DNA of 64,000 nucleotides from the NCBI GenBank assembly GCA_963691655.1, contig OY829329.1:56495408-56559407 (forward strand), written 5' to 3'. The stretch is from Toxonevra muliebris. Taxonomy: Eukaryota; Arthropoda; Insecta; Diptera; Pallopteridae. The notes below the pieces were generated by a model. The model saw nothing but the letters and a program-made list of their open reading frames with translations. It was not told the origin of the DNA and did no database searches. Both the position numbers and the translations under genes were made by a program. Below are positions 25,289 to 37,800 of this stretch, piece by piece (position 1 is the first letter of the stretch; the number at the start of each line of letters is the position of its first letter).

Positions 25289-25339
25289 CTGCTTAATGAA
25301 ATTATGTTGCAGCATATCGAATCTATCGATTTTATACAT
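25289..25339 (-). CDS. Candidate distal first coding exon of the quail-like gene
   Basis: On the minus strand an ATG at 25339-25337 opens 17 codons (MYKIDRFDMLQHNFIKQ) that end in a consensus CAG|GTAAGTG donor. The exon ends in phase 0, and the first certain quail-like exon (acceptor just right of 3068) starts in phase 0, so the two would join cleanly across a 22-kb intron. An in-frame TAG lies upstream at about 25370-25372. No other GTAAGT-type minus-strand donor that I found between 3.1 and 30 kb is as good with an ATG in phase. I have no protein match for these 17 residues, so this is a splice-site argument only. A noncoding 5' exon or a start elsewhere is equally possible. Confidence 0.3.
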
Positions 25340-26402
25340 AATAATAATTTTAAAACAATCCACTTGTTTCTATTTTTTTTTTTTTTTGCAAGTTTTTATC
25401 TACGCAATTAGAAATACACTTAGAAATAACTATTCAATTTAATGAATATTCACTTTTCTTTTTTCTCTTATGCTAAATTTCTTTATGCACAACTTTCAAA
25501 AATGCTCTAAATTTTTACTTTACTGTTATAATATGACGAAGACTTTGTACTGAAGAGATCAGAGGGGTAAAATAAAAATTACCGAAAATAACAAAACAAA
25601 AAAAAAAAAAAAAAATGAATTTAGTGAATGCACCTTAGAAGGTAATCAGTTGCGGATTTACCCTTGAGGCATTAATTACTATGAGTAGGTTGTCAGGGCG
25701 GTCTATTTTATTGATTGTATATTTTAATTGCATTAGCACTGTTCGGTTTCGTATAAATTAATTGAAGGCAAATTTAAACGATTTCATTTTATTTACTCCT
25801 CCCCTTTGGAGTGAAATTTGTTATACAATAATGCGCGCCTATGTATAATTAAATTTCAAAATTTATCTCAATTATGGAAGCTATTTTTTTGGTAATTTAG
25901 TAAAAATTTTAAAATTATTTCTTGGAAGCTTAAAAAATACCAATACATGGTAAAATAATATATTTATTTCAAGCACAGTTTCTTTACATTTACAAAAACT
26001 AAAGAGGATTTTACTCATTTTAAATTAATTTAATACAATATAGCAACATGTGGCAATATATAGAAATATGTCGATAAAATATTTCTGAAAGTAGACCTAC
26101 AATATCTATAAAAACAAGCTTCCCAAAACGTCCACCAATACCTAGAACTTCATAGAAGCCTATTCCTCCATCATAAAGTCATTTAGACGATTTTATTGAA
26201 AAATAATATGATTTTTTAAATCATTTGAATGCAATTTTTTAGTTGAAGTCTTTGAGTGAAGTCAAAGCCATTTAAAATTGTTAATAAAATAATAGAGGCG
26301 AACACAGGGTGTCGGTTCATCACATAAGGGACTGCCATAGTAAATTCAGATATAATCAATTCAAGGCCTCTCTGTTAAACCATGTTCATGCAAGAAAGTT
26401 TG

Positions 26403-26441
26403 TTTTGGGGGGAGGGAGGGGGGGAGGAGAGTAAGTGTGGG
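26403..26441 (+). other. G-rich tract with G-quadruplex potential
   Basis: Runs of six, three and seven G separated by single A residues, followed by shorter G runs, occur in an otherwise AT-rich region. Four or more GGG blocks with one-base loops can be drawn. Folding is inferred, not shown. Confidence 0.6.
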
Positions 26442-26574
26442 GAAATTCTTTACATGTTGCTCTGACGATTTCCACAGACTGCTATGCACCTATGGCATTC
26501 CCTAAGCAAATGCAAGTGTATTTATGGTGTTGATTTTGCTTAATTTTAAAAAAATTATTCGACCAATATCTATA

Positions 26575-26760
26575 CCCAAATCCAGACTAAATACAGATGA
26601 AAAATCACACCAAAATGTAATCTTAATTTAAGATCAAAAACAAAAAATAAGCTCAGATCAAAATCAGATCAAAAATTAAACCTAAACTCAGATCAAAATT
26701 TAAACCAAATCTCAGTCCAAAATTCAGACTGATATTCAGATAAAATGTCAGAAAAAATAA
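26575..26760. repeat. Degenerate tandem repeat of a CTCAGATCAAAAT-like unit
   Basis: About ten imperfect copies of a 12-18-bp unit built on CTCAGATCAAAAT / AATTCAGACT follow one another. Non-coding. Confidence 0.6.
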
Positions 26761-26835
26761 CCTTCTTGATGGTCTAATGGCAGCATGTTCGGCCCCTGTC
26801 TCTGGGGTCCTGGTTTAATATTCGGCTAGAGTATG
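26761..26835 (+). repeat. tRNA-like SINE head
   Basis: TGGTCTAATGGCAGCATG resembles an A-box, then a GCCCC...GGGGTC stem, then GGTTTAATATTCGGC as a degraded B-box, at tRNA spacing. The B-box lacks the invariant TTCGA and the anticodon loop is abnormal, so this is a SINE relic rather than a tRNA gene. Confidence 0.55.
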
Positions 26836-29800
26836 CACATATTTAGAAGAAGCTACATTTCCCATTGTCTCCCTTTAGATTCGTCACTGCTTGCTACCCC
26901 TTTTTGGAAAGTATCAGAGTAAAAATTTGGGTTTTAAATTGTAGTTCCTTTCCCTTTATGTAAAAACATTAATGAATTTTAAATGCCTGATCTGCTGTTG
27001 TGTCATAATTGTGGTGTTCATAGGGATTTAGGCATAATTCAAATCTATTGAGGGTGCACCACCCCTTCACCTTTGGCGAAACTAGGGGGGGGGGGGGTGA
27101 GGGCGCACGGCCCACCCCAGCTGGCTCTAGGCCCCCTCAGAAATATTAAGACAAGAAAAGTAAAGTCCAAAGAAAATGATTAATTTATAGATTATATAAA
27201 AACTTACATTCATTAAAAAAAAAAAATTTGAATATCTATGAAAAAAAGGAACAATTTTTGTTTACTTTTCGAGTTTTTGCTTTTGCAGCAAAAGCTATGA
27301 TGAATACTTAAAGCAGTAAAAGATTATTAGTTTCTACAACAAAATTTATAACATTTCCTTATTCTATTAGACATCACTTATTCATTATGCGGGGTTATGC
27401 AAGCAATTTTTTGATTGTCCAATCAAAATTTTTGATGTGTAAACATCTTTTCACTTACCCGGGGACTTTTGAGTGATTTTGAAATCGCATTATGCTTGAG
27501 CTGTCCTGTTATAAAGACTTTGGTTAAGAGCAACCACGTTATAGGAAAGGTTTTCAAATGTATCAATTATTAACATTGAAAACAAATTTGTTAAAGAAAA
27601 AATTACAGCCGAAAAAGTGTTAAATATATTTTCTGGGGGGAATTATCATAGTTACACCAATGCCCTTCACCTCCAGTAGATTTTTCTTTTGCTTCAACCT
27701 ACGAAAACAATGTTCAAATTTGATCTTTCAATGCCGATTTTCTCAAAGCTTTAGTAGATTACACAGATGTACAGAGTTTATATTTTATTTTTTACTGTAG
27801 TTTGAGATTATAAATTGACTTTTATGAATTTTAACTTGCTGAACTCAAATCTGAAATCAAATTCAGAATATCGATGAATTGAGTTGAAAATGAGAAGTGC
27901 CCGAAAATGGTAATCTTCGAAAACTCATTGGTGGGTGTATCACATGAGCCAGTGACTTTAGCAAACCAAATCTTAACTATTGTATTTCTATGAAACTTGT
28001 GTGCGGAACGAAATTATTAATATTGCCGCAAAGAAGTATTGTTCAATATTGCTTATTCCTCATTTCAGAAATATTACTTAAGAATTTGTTAAAATTCAAC
28101 TAACTTCATACTAGAATGTAAATTTGAGTAATTTAACCTCTGTTTGAATCAAAAAATGGATTAAGTTCTAAAATAATCTTTTAATTTTTCGGATTAAAAA
28201 TTTTGGTAAATTTTTCCCTCCGGATGGAACAATCTGTTTAAAGTTTTCAATATTATTTCAGTCAGAAATTAACGATTGGGTTCCGTTCTCTTAAGAATTG
28301 GTCTAATTTCTATTCAAGAACTGTGTTTCTAAAAGGTGAGGCTCCTTTAATAGGTAAATCCAACACTGTTTTTCTTTAACTAAACAAAATTTTACTTACA
28401 TTATGTACAAAATATTAATAAATCTCACTAATTTATGAAACATTTAAATATCTTTAAAACCGAACAAGATATTTGAAGACAAGTTTTACAAATAATGCCT
28501 AGCGATTATTAGTGATTTTACAATGATGAAGGCGGAAATGAATCACTATTAAAATTTCATATTTATTATTACAATTAAAAAACAACACTTTGTTTTTTTA
28601 TCACCAATGAATTTGCGAATGTTTTGTTGTTTAAATTCACTTGTTGCCGGTTTTTACTAAAAGAAATAACATGCCGAAATTTTGCGGAAGTTTTAATTTT
28701 TAGTTATGATTTTTTGTTGTTGTGTTATTTTTGAAGTCTGAGTTTTGGACACGATGCACGCATGAAATGAAATTGAATACTAAAATGTAAGCGAACTTCA
28801 ACAATTGGAAGTACCATCCATCCATCCGTTTATCCACCATCCATCGTCATCATCATCACTGACGCCGACATTATCAACATCACATAGTAATAACAATTCA
28901 TATGGCCGAAAAAGTGCTTGCTATTTCTATTATTGTTGTTATTGTAGCTATTGCTTCTGCTGCCTTTTATGTTTTTGTTTTTTTATTGTTATTTTCACTC
29001 TTTTGTTGGTGCTTCTTTACTATCATTATTGTTGTAGTTGCTGGTTTTGTTGTTGTTGTTTTTGTAGTGTGCTGTTGGTCGAAATAGAAGGGTCGTAGTC
29101 GTGGTAGCATGTTTTTTGGCGGAAAATTATCATTATTATTGTATTGTTTTTTGGTATATGAATATGTGTGTGTGTGTGAGTAGATTTTCGCGTTAAACTC
29201 ATATACATATATAAATTTTGTGATATAAACCTGTTGATTCAACTTTATTTTTAATAATATTTTTTTTCAAGTACTTGCTTCAAGCTTGTAAGGAGGGAAT
29301 TTGAGGGGGAGCAGTTAGAGATTACCTCTTCTGTTTATGCCCAGGGTTCATTGGAAGCTCCGAATGGTTTTGATTATATAAAGGCTAAAGGGGAACACTA
29401 AATTCATCTACATAAGGATAAGGTATATTATCCAACACAGACTACCTAATACACAAACTAGACTTCACCAAGCGATTTGACACATTTTTCTCAACAAAAG
29501 CAGAATGGAGAAGCCAGCTTCGTTATAGATTTTTACACAATCAGATCCAAAACAGAATACTTTAACAAGTATTTTCCAGAGCTTTCTGGCAAGGAAAAAA
29601 CTATCAAATCGCTGACTAAACTTCGAAATAGCACTAAGATAGCTTTGGCATGAAGCTTCAGCATTCGTTGCAGATGACTTGTTGAAGTCTAAAGCTTTCC
29701 TAAAAGTTTTAGGACTTTTAACTTGCATAGATTTTTTAAGGGATTAGATAAGTTACAGATGTGGGATTTATTACTTTTATATCTGCGGTCAGATTGGTCT

Positions 29801-30876
29801 TGATGGAAGATTCTCTGATTTATAGCCAGGATGGATTAGCAAACTTATAAAAAATATGTATCTACATTTTTCTTCACTTCACTGCCTGTTACTTTCAGTT
29901 TCACCCAGGAAATAGGCGTGGCATCTCCCATTCAAGTATTACATTGATAGCGGCATATCTTGGGATCTATGACAACTTCAATAGTATAATTTCTTAAGTT
30001 GTAAGCGTGGTACTTTTATTCGCTGAACATAAAAGTGGAGATATCAGCGCAGTAAGTCATACAAAAACAATTTGTTTATCGATCCATCTTATGATTTTAC
30101 ATTAAGAAAACATTCAGCAGGCTACTACTTCAGATATCAATTTATTCCATTTTGAATCTTGATTTCAAAAAAAGCTTTAACAAATTAAAATCATCCCAGG
30201 TTTTTATATTGTGTAAAGTATAAATGTAGCACATTATAAGTAAGTTTGACAAGTGTAAATGCTCAAAGTCCAGAAAAGGCAGAATCTAAATGCCGTTGAA
30301 CGCATTTGACATTGCGTCAACCTGACAACATTCTCTTTTTTCTTTTCTATTCGTGTTGTTCTTTTTTGTTTATATCTACCTGTATCTGTACAGTGGTAAT
30401 TACACTTTTTATTCTTCTTTTTAGAATCGCTTCAGAATACCTATATATGTATGTACATGTGTATGAATAAGCTCTGTCAAAGCGCTAGCGCGCATTTGCC
30501 AATCATGCATTGAGGCACTCATGCGTATATCCCTTTTTTTGCCTGTAACACCACACACCGACCAGGTGGCAAAATAGACTCAAAATTACTTAGGGTTAAT
30601 TTAAATAAATGCATAAGTTAAAAAAAAAAAAAAAAAAAACAACAGAGTGTAGACTGAAGAATTTTTATTTAATTTGTATATAATTTTTTCCACTTGGGAT
30701 TTTTTTTTTCATTAATTTTGGAAATATTCACCTTTAATTTTTAATAGAATCTACGCATTCACATTATTAAATATATATTCTAAACAATAACAATAAAAGC
30801 ATTGGGGGCATTCAAACCACTACAGCTAGCTACGCGCTTAGTTTCCTTTGCTCTTCTTCTTCGCTTTTGCCATTTG

Positions 30877-31934
30877 TCAATTACTTAATTTAGCTTGCTC
30901 TAAATCATCATTCTTTGCACTCTCACCGCATTCGAAACGTTGATAATCAATAATTTTCACATCATTTTCTTTCAGCACCTCGCCCACAGTTTTATCTGCA
31001 TCGATTAGATATTCTTGATATATAAGGCATTGCTCATCATCTTTATTTGCATTGGGTTCATCTTTGCCTTCTTCGCCCAGTTTTGTCGGATTAAGGCCGA
31101 CAATGTGTTGGCATAAATTTTTCTTTAATTCATCATCTAATGTTGAGGATTCACCGCGAAAAGCAACAATTGTGCCATATTTACCAACTTGTGTTCTGTT
31201 TTGTGGTGTGCTTTCCGCATTTGCAGGCGCTGGATGTGCATAACCGGAAAGTTTTAATTCATTATTGGTTTTAAAACAAATGGCACGTTTAATGGACGCG
31301 TTTTCGCCGACAGTACCAATGAGTAGGGCCAAGTGATCGCCAAGTGTTTTGCCATCATCGGTTTTCAAATGCTTTAGTGCTTCTGCTTCGAAACCCAACT
31401 ATAATTGAAAAATAAATGGATAAGTAAATAATGCAATAGATTCACTTGGGGTTTTTTTTACTAGTTTACCTTCCACAAATCACCATCGAAGTCGGTCATT
31501 TCTGTATATTTGGCGCATAGACGCGACGCTTGATCAACGAAACTTTTGAAATGTTCATTACGCGCCACGAAGTCAGTCTCACAATTGACCTCAACCATGG
31601 CGCCGATATTACCGCGTATCAGCACACCAACGAGACCTTGGGCAGTGGCACGCTCTGCCAGTTTAGTTGCCTTAGACCAACCCATACTTTGTGCCTGCTC
31701 ATTGAGCCATTTTTCAGCCTGCAAATGAACACAATTATGTAATTAGAATATCTATTGTTATTACAATTTGGTACTTACCAAATTAAGATCATTATTGTGC
31801 ATTTCCAGCGCTTTTTTGCAATTAGCAAAAGTGTAGCCGGTCTTTTTCCTCAGCATCGCCAATGCACTCTTCTCAGCGCCCGCAAACGCCAGCCGACTGG
31901 TGTGAAATGCACGTGTGAATTGTTGCAACAACAT
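30877..31934 (-). CDS. mEFTs: Mitochondrial translation elongation factor Ts (complete, three exons)
   Basis: Three minus-strand exons with GT-AG borders and matching phase are 31934-31779, 31718-31470 and 31398-30877 (TGA at 30879-30877), giving 308 aa. EF-Ts recycles mitochondrial EF-Tu by exchanging GDP for GTP. Residues 1 to about 20 ([19 protein letters not shown]) are basic and hydroxylated with no acidic residue, as in a mitochondrial presequence. The UBA-like TS-N domain follows ([20 protein letters not shown], ending near EKWL). Then comes the family signature [19 protein letters not shown], which contacts EF-Tu, and the dimerization/C-terminal domain. Length agrees with fly homologues (roughly 300-320 aa). 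The ATG is the first after the AT-rich leader and gives the presequence. A minus-strand AATAAA lies near 30664-30669, about 210 bp past the stop. Confidence 0.95.
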
Positions 31935-33367
31935 TTTAGAATTTGTTTAGTTAAGGAATTTTCCAATGCTACACCCTCGTAACTTGTTGCAGTGACGACA
32001 CGTGTGTGTAAGGGGTGGGGTGAAAAAACTGCCAAGGAAACCAAAGAATTTTATGTTTATTCTTTGAAACAAAAAAATTTCTATACACATAAAATAAAAC
32101 GTAGCTTAAAGCAGAAAAAATCAATTCAAAATAAACAGCAACACATTTGCACTCAACAGCAGCAGCAAAAAGGAAATTTTGCCTGCGTTTGTAAATTTTA
32201 AATATATTTTACACAAAAGTTATAAATTAAAAAAGGATTGCAAACAAACGCAGCCAAAAGATTTTTGAAGCAGTTGTGTTGGTAAGTTACGCTATATAGT
32301 TGAATTTAATTTGCACAAATTACTTTTTTCGATATAGGAATTTTGAAATTCTTGGTTGCACAATAATAAGTGTTTTTTCGGCAAACGGATTGATTTTGTG
32401 TGTGTAAGATATTCCGTTTTACGATGACATTTTCCTATTGTCATGTGTAGTCTTTTTTGACATTTATATATACCTAATCAGCTGCTTCTGCTGAATAGTG
32501 TTAGTAGAGTATTAAACCTGATATAGTGCTGCCCTCTCGCGGTTTGAAATAATTTCGAGGCCGTTAGAAATAAATTGCCATTTTCAACGAACTGGCACCA
32601 CTTTTTGTTTTGAATTAGGTAGCACTAACGTATGGAATGGGATGGAATTTTGATAGTAAAGAAAAGAATTGCTATGTAGTTTTTAAGTTTGTGTTTAAAT
32701 ATTTTTAAAGAATATACAAGTGATAGTAAGACAAAGTTAAGAAAATGAAGAAGCTTCAAAAAAGCACCTCTATCACTAGTTGATATCGACAGAAATTGTG
32801 AGTTTAGGGCTTCCAGTGTCTGTCTATGCCGCATAATTAAGCGATATTTGAGCACGGGAAGAGGACAGAATACTATGATATCTAAGAACACCTTGGTAAT
32901 AGTGAAACTTGCATTGCTATTCCATAAATCGTAATCAGCACTCTTCAAGAATATTAAAACAATAAAAATATTCACAGGATCATACTCATTTTATAGCTGT
33001 ACAACAGTGATACTGAAGTAGATAGCATAAATGAAGATCCATCAGCGTTGCAACTAATGAAAACGTGGCAAAATAGAACGGAGAATCAGACAGATTGACG
33101 ACAGTACTCACGGGACACGATGCCGAACTACGTCGACGTATATTTTACAATGACTGAACATATTTCAAACAATTATTACAAAATTAATTAAATCAATTTT
33201 CTAACTGATAAAACCAGTAACATGGGTTTTCCATACCAGACACTCTAGAATCCAAAAATTTTAAAAATAAGTAATTTCGTTATTAAAGGAATACCTTACA
33301 CTTAAAGTGCTTCTAAAATTTAATTAATCTTTATTTCTCACCAACTCAATTTTCAGCTGTAATCAAC
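31935..33367. promoter_or_regulatory. Divergent spacer between mEFTs and the dynein gene
   Basis: This 1.4-kb region must hold the promoters of two divergent genes: the mEFTs leader just right of 31934 and the 5' region of the dynein gene to the left of 33368. A good acceptor (TTTTCAG at 33350-33356) lies 11 bp before the dynein ATG, so the dynein message probably has at least one upstream noncoding exon that I cannot place. A short exon-like segment at about 33000-33105 follows TTTTATAG and has 33 open codons before a TGA, without a recognisable product. No convincing TATA box or core element could be assigned. The open frames here (for example minus strand 32625-32975) match nothing that I know. 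Confidence 0.5.
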
Positions 33368-34847
33368 ATGACAGACCCACGGAGCTCAACTTCATCGACC
33401 GGCGCGGTCAAAAGACCATGCTCCAAATTTAAAATGGTCTACAAACGCCCAAAGCCTGATATGCTTGAAAGCATATTAAAATCCAAAGCAAATCCAGATT
33501 ATCTATCGCGTCGTTTGTGGTATGAACTTAATATGCCTGAGTGTACGAGTGATATACTCGATGGCAAAATGCTTTCCACATCAATACCTGACAGCTTAAT
33601 ATGCCATACCAGGGATATGCGTCCAAAAAAGAAAAATACAGTTAAAAAGAAAAAAGGTAAATTTGATTCTTTCTTTCTCCCCCCTTAATATCCAATTTTA
33701 TTAAATACACAATATTTCATTTCATTTCATTGATGTTGCTGTTGCTATTGCTGGTGTTGTTTTTGTTGTTGTTATTGCTACTACTACTGTTTTGTTTTCA
33801 GAAAGTCGCACCTACATGCAAATGCGTTTGGAACGTGAAAGTTTTCGCCTCAGATTGGTTGAATTAATTGCGCGTAAAGATGATGAAGCCGATTCGGGTG
33901 AAGATTTTCCCAATAAAGAGGAAAAAGAGATATTACGTTATTATTACTATATAAAGCATGGTATCGATACGATTCATGTGGCACCAATGAGCAAACGAGT
34001 GTTGAATCGGTAAGGGTGATGATGTGTTGGTGGATGTGGTTGGTGTGATGTGGGGGAGGGTTTACTTGGAAATATACTTTCAATTTATTTTAATGGTATT
34101 AAACTTTTATTTTTTTGGTTTCTTTTTTGTTTTTCTGGTTTTCTGGTTTGAATTGTATTTGCAGAATTAAAAATCTTATACCTGCATTTCTGAATAAATG
34201 GAATATTGAGCTTGATGAAAATATCAGCGAAATTAGAGCAGACTATACATTTTCCATGAAGAAAGCTGTAATCGATTTTGTATTGAATAATTCTTTGCGA
34301 AGTGTCATGGAGAATAAAGCTAAAACATTGACTTCAGAAAGAAAGGATGCTAATGCCCTATCAAATCGTTATAGATATCGGTAAGCTTAAGCTTATAATT
34401 CTAAATTCTAGTTTTGATTGAATTAAAAATTTCAAAACACAACTTATTTTAAGAAGCTTTCAAAATCATGATTTGTTTATTATTGTTTCCAAATAAGTTA
34501 ATACATTCAAAATAGTAAACGTTTATCATATTTCTTGTATTATTTTATTATTTTCCATCGGATAGGAAATATCTTTTATCAAAAGATGGTGCAGCTTTTG
34601 CATAGGCCTCCATTCCAAATAATAGCAAACCGATAACTAAAATATTTGATGAATAAATATTATTATAAATACATTTAATTTAAAGTAAAATATAATAATT
34701 ACCAACTGTTAAGAAACTTTTATAAATTTGATGCATTTTCAGTGCTAGTCAAAAATCAACTGTACTTTCTCATCCATTTACAACTTACTTAAATACTCGT
34801 TGTTCAAAAAGTTTTGTTAGAGAATTGAAAACGTTATTTAATAACTC
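33368..34847 (+). CDS. Dhc36C: Dynein exons 1-4: N-terminal tail
   Basis: Exons are 33368-33656, 33802-34009, 34165-34380 and 34743-34847. The start is [16 protein letters not shown]. Exon 2 contains [18 protein letters not shown], which is conserved in DNAH7 tails. Exon 3 contains [15 protein letters not shown]. Exon 4 is only 105 bp. It sits between GCATTTTCAG and GTGAGTG and keeps phase on both sides (CG|T in, TC|C out). Its SKSFVRELK lines up with a KSFV stretch of vertebrate DNAH7. Omitting it also keeps the frame, so it could be missed or be skipped as a cassette exon. The first ATG is chosen because it is the first in frame after an acceptor at 33355-33356. Confidence 0.85.
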
Positions 34848-37800
34848 GTGAGTGAAAATCACGTTTCCAATACTAAAACTGTAAAATGTTAATGATATAT
34901 GCACGAATTTGTTTAAAAATTATTTTAAAATAATAATTAAATTTTCTTGAAATGTGTTAGATGAAATCATTTTACAGATTAAGATAAAATGAACTTTGGT
35001 GGGTACATATATTGGTTGACATAAAATATCTACGACTAGTATAATATTTTTCAAAACCCTTGGGCTCTAGAGACCTGTAATTAGGTGTAGTAGTCAGAAG
35101 CGTGTCGTTTGACGGTGACTTAATGTATCGTCCACGGCCATAAACCCATTTTTGGTTCGATTTCATAACTTATAATGATCCCGAGCCAACCCTATAACGA
35201 AGCTTGCCCTTGAGCTGAACTATCATCAGTTTGGTTAAAGAAGTGTTGTCGATATCCATGGATAGGTAGAGTTCTGGCTTAGCATCAGTTTTGAACTACT
35301 TTTCGCTGTGACATCGAGAGAGGGTTCCTTGAAATAGTCGCTGAAATATTTATTGGGTTTATTCTTAATTTTTGAATGGTCAAGCATTATAAATTAAAGA
35401 AAGGAAGATAGACAGATAGATAAGAAACCATACCCTAGCCGGGAATCGCACTCGGGGCTCCAGAGAAAAAAGTTTAGCACGCAGTTGCTAGACCATTATG
35501 GCGGTTGACATATAATAGTCTCGTGCACCAAAGCTAAATTACATTGTTTGACGGAAGGAAGGTAGTTTTCGCTAGTTTCAATTGAACGGTTTTGAGTTTT
35601 GTTTTTAAGTCAGAAAAACTGTGTGAGCGACTACACTCGATTTCAATCAAGCCGGTATGAAAAGGAGGGGACCTTTGGTTATTTCCAGAGATTTTTCTCT
35701 AGAGACCATTTCTCAACCCTTCACTCCGAAGAATTTAATCTAATAAAACCAGATTTCGCGGTCATTTTCACCTGGTTAAACTCTTCTCTAATATCACAGG
35801 CTAAAATTATGAGACAGTATTGCGCTTTAAAGGAACCCAAACCGCTTTCCAGCACGCTTTAGCCACTTTCCAGCACTCTACTTTCCACTAGTTGTAGTTT
35901 CTTTCAGCATCTCTATTCAGTGAATATATTTGTCATTAATCTTGTAATTCTGGGTTAAAATTCCAGATATTTAGTAGCTTATAATGGTTGTTGAAATAGT
36001 GAAATCTTTAAGATCACTGATGAGGAATCGTGGCGAATTCCGAATGATTTGTTTTTCCTATACTATATTGTTGTGAATTTGTCACTTAGCCACTTTGTAG
36101 TTTTGACAAACTTTCATTACGCCTGCTAGATATTTAAATTAAAAAAGACTAGACACTTATCTGTTCCACCACTGAAGACATACGAGTTCATCACCGCTTC
36201 AGGACCCCTGACACGTGACCATTGTAACCACCTAAATGGGTAGGAACCTGCGGCACAGAATTTAGAGTGCAGATAGTCTAGGATAATTGTAATTCGACTA
36301 CTGGTTGGTCGATGCATGAAGTGTACCCGTTTACTCCGAATATATGTTATTAATAATATGTATTTATTATTTGGTCCTACCAGAGGAAGTAAAGGTTACC
36401 CACGGCATAGCCCGCTGTACCGTGGGAAACTGGAGCAATAAATTTAGGTGCATTGGTCTCAAATCCATGAAAATAATAGCATCTATAATATCTACCATAA
36501 GAATTTTGGAGTTTTATCTGTATCCTGATCTCTTTTAAGTTCGTTTTATTTTCCTTGCCTGCTTATAATTAAATAAAACTTAATATTCTCCAGATACTTT
36601 AGCGAAAGTTTACATAATTACTGGTGCAGTTAAAATCTTCATTAAAATCTACCGATAATTGTTTTCTTGTGTGTAAATATGTACATAGTACAGAGTTAAT
36701 AAGATTTCAAAAGTAAATATTTTCTCATAATCGAAGTGATGAAGCAGAAAGGAAATACAAACGGGGTGAAAAATGAAACATAATTCGTATATGGTTCGCG
36801 TAAGTTCTTCACCTACTTGCATAAAAATTATCCGATACCTACATACATACACATTTGTAATGCTCTTAAGTCTCGTACAGTGTTGGACTTAGGATTAGCA
36901 TGTTCACCAATTCGCAAACGATAAAGTATTCCGAAATCACACCAATTTCAGTTTATTTTTCCAGTAGACTTCTGTGCTACATTAAAGGTTGTATTAAAAA
37001 AAACTAGTGCATTTATACCCGGATACCCTGGTACCCTAAATGCGGGTAAAAAAAAGTTGTGTAAGGGAATTCTCAACTGTATAAAATTTGTATTTTGTTT
37101 ATTTATTAATAGTTATTCTGTAATATTTTATTTCTATAATTTTTCTTTAATTTGCTTACTACTCAGACATGAGCATCCAAAAAATCATGGGCACCATTCA
37201 TATTAGTACCCGGGTAATACCCAGAAACTCTACGTTCAACCCTTGTAAGCGGGTATCAAGAGCACTAATGACATTCCCATCGTTTTTTAATTGAGCACAT
37301 GTTTTTGTTTTGTTATGGAATAAGCCAACTGTATGTTTTATTATTGACACCATACCTCCAGGATAGACTTTCAACTTAAGATACTTAATGGGATAGAGTA
37401 CTAGGCTTTAAATACGCTAAGACCAAACATAAACTTGATGATCATAAATCAACCACTGGTGAAACCAGAGAGAAATGTTTGGGATTGCTGCCGTGTCGAT
37501 GGTAAATTTTCTTCCATCGCTGTCTATGTTTTTATTATAAATGCAAAAATTACATCAAGGTAATTTTCTTTCATTTTATTTACAAATGAGTTATTAAAGA
37601 TCGTAATTTTCTTGTGAAATAAAATGACAGCAATGAAGAGGCAAAATAAAGAAGGAGTTTTTCATGATGACATTTTATTTTCGAATGAGGCGAACGAATG
37701 AATTAAGGTGAGGGAGCGGAAGAAGTAGGAGCATATTTATAAATATTTAAGCATGTGTGCTTGTGTTATTATTAAATTTTTGTATTTATGAAAAATAATA

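Larger units (their letters stand above)
25340..30660. other. Gene-free AT-rich stretch
   Basis: No conserved protein is readable. A G-rich tract, a short tandem repeat and a tRNA-like sequence are listed separately. About 27060-27140 is G/C-rich with a 13-14-base G-run and may be a worn transposon end. About 28820-29110 is ATC/TTG/TGT-type low-complexity sequence that opens spurious reading frames on both strands, followed by a GT run near 29166-29178. An A20-type run lies near 30619-30640, left of the mEFTs 3' end. The rest is featureless to me. Confidence 0.6.

Noticed and set aside
28805..29242. Overlapping 60-97-residue reading frames on both strands
   Set aside because: They arise from ATC, TTG and GT simple repeats (runs of C, Y, F, V or T, H, Q) with no domain, no splice context and no codon signature.
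29465..29728. 87-residue minus-strand frame
   Set aside because: No family resemblance and no splice context. Possibly a decayed transposon fragment, but I see no motif.
32625..32975. 116-residue minus-strand frame in the mEFTs-dynein spacer
   Set aside because: It is hydrophobic and AT-driven, with no recognisable family, and lies where two promoters are expected. I cannot support it as a gene.
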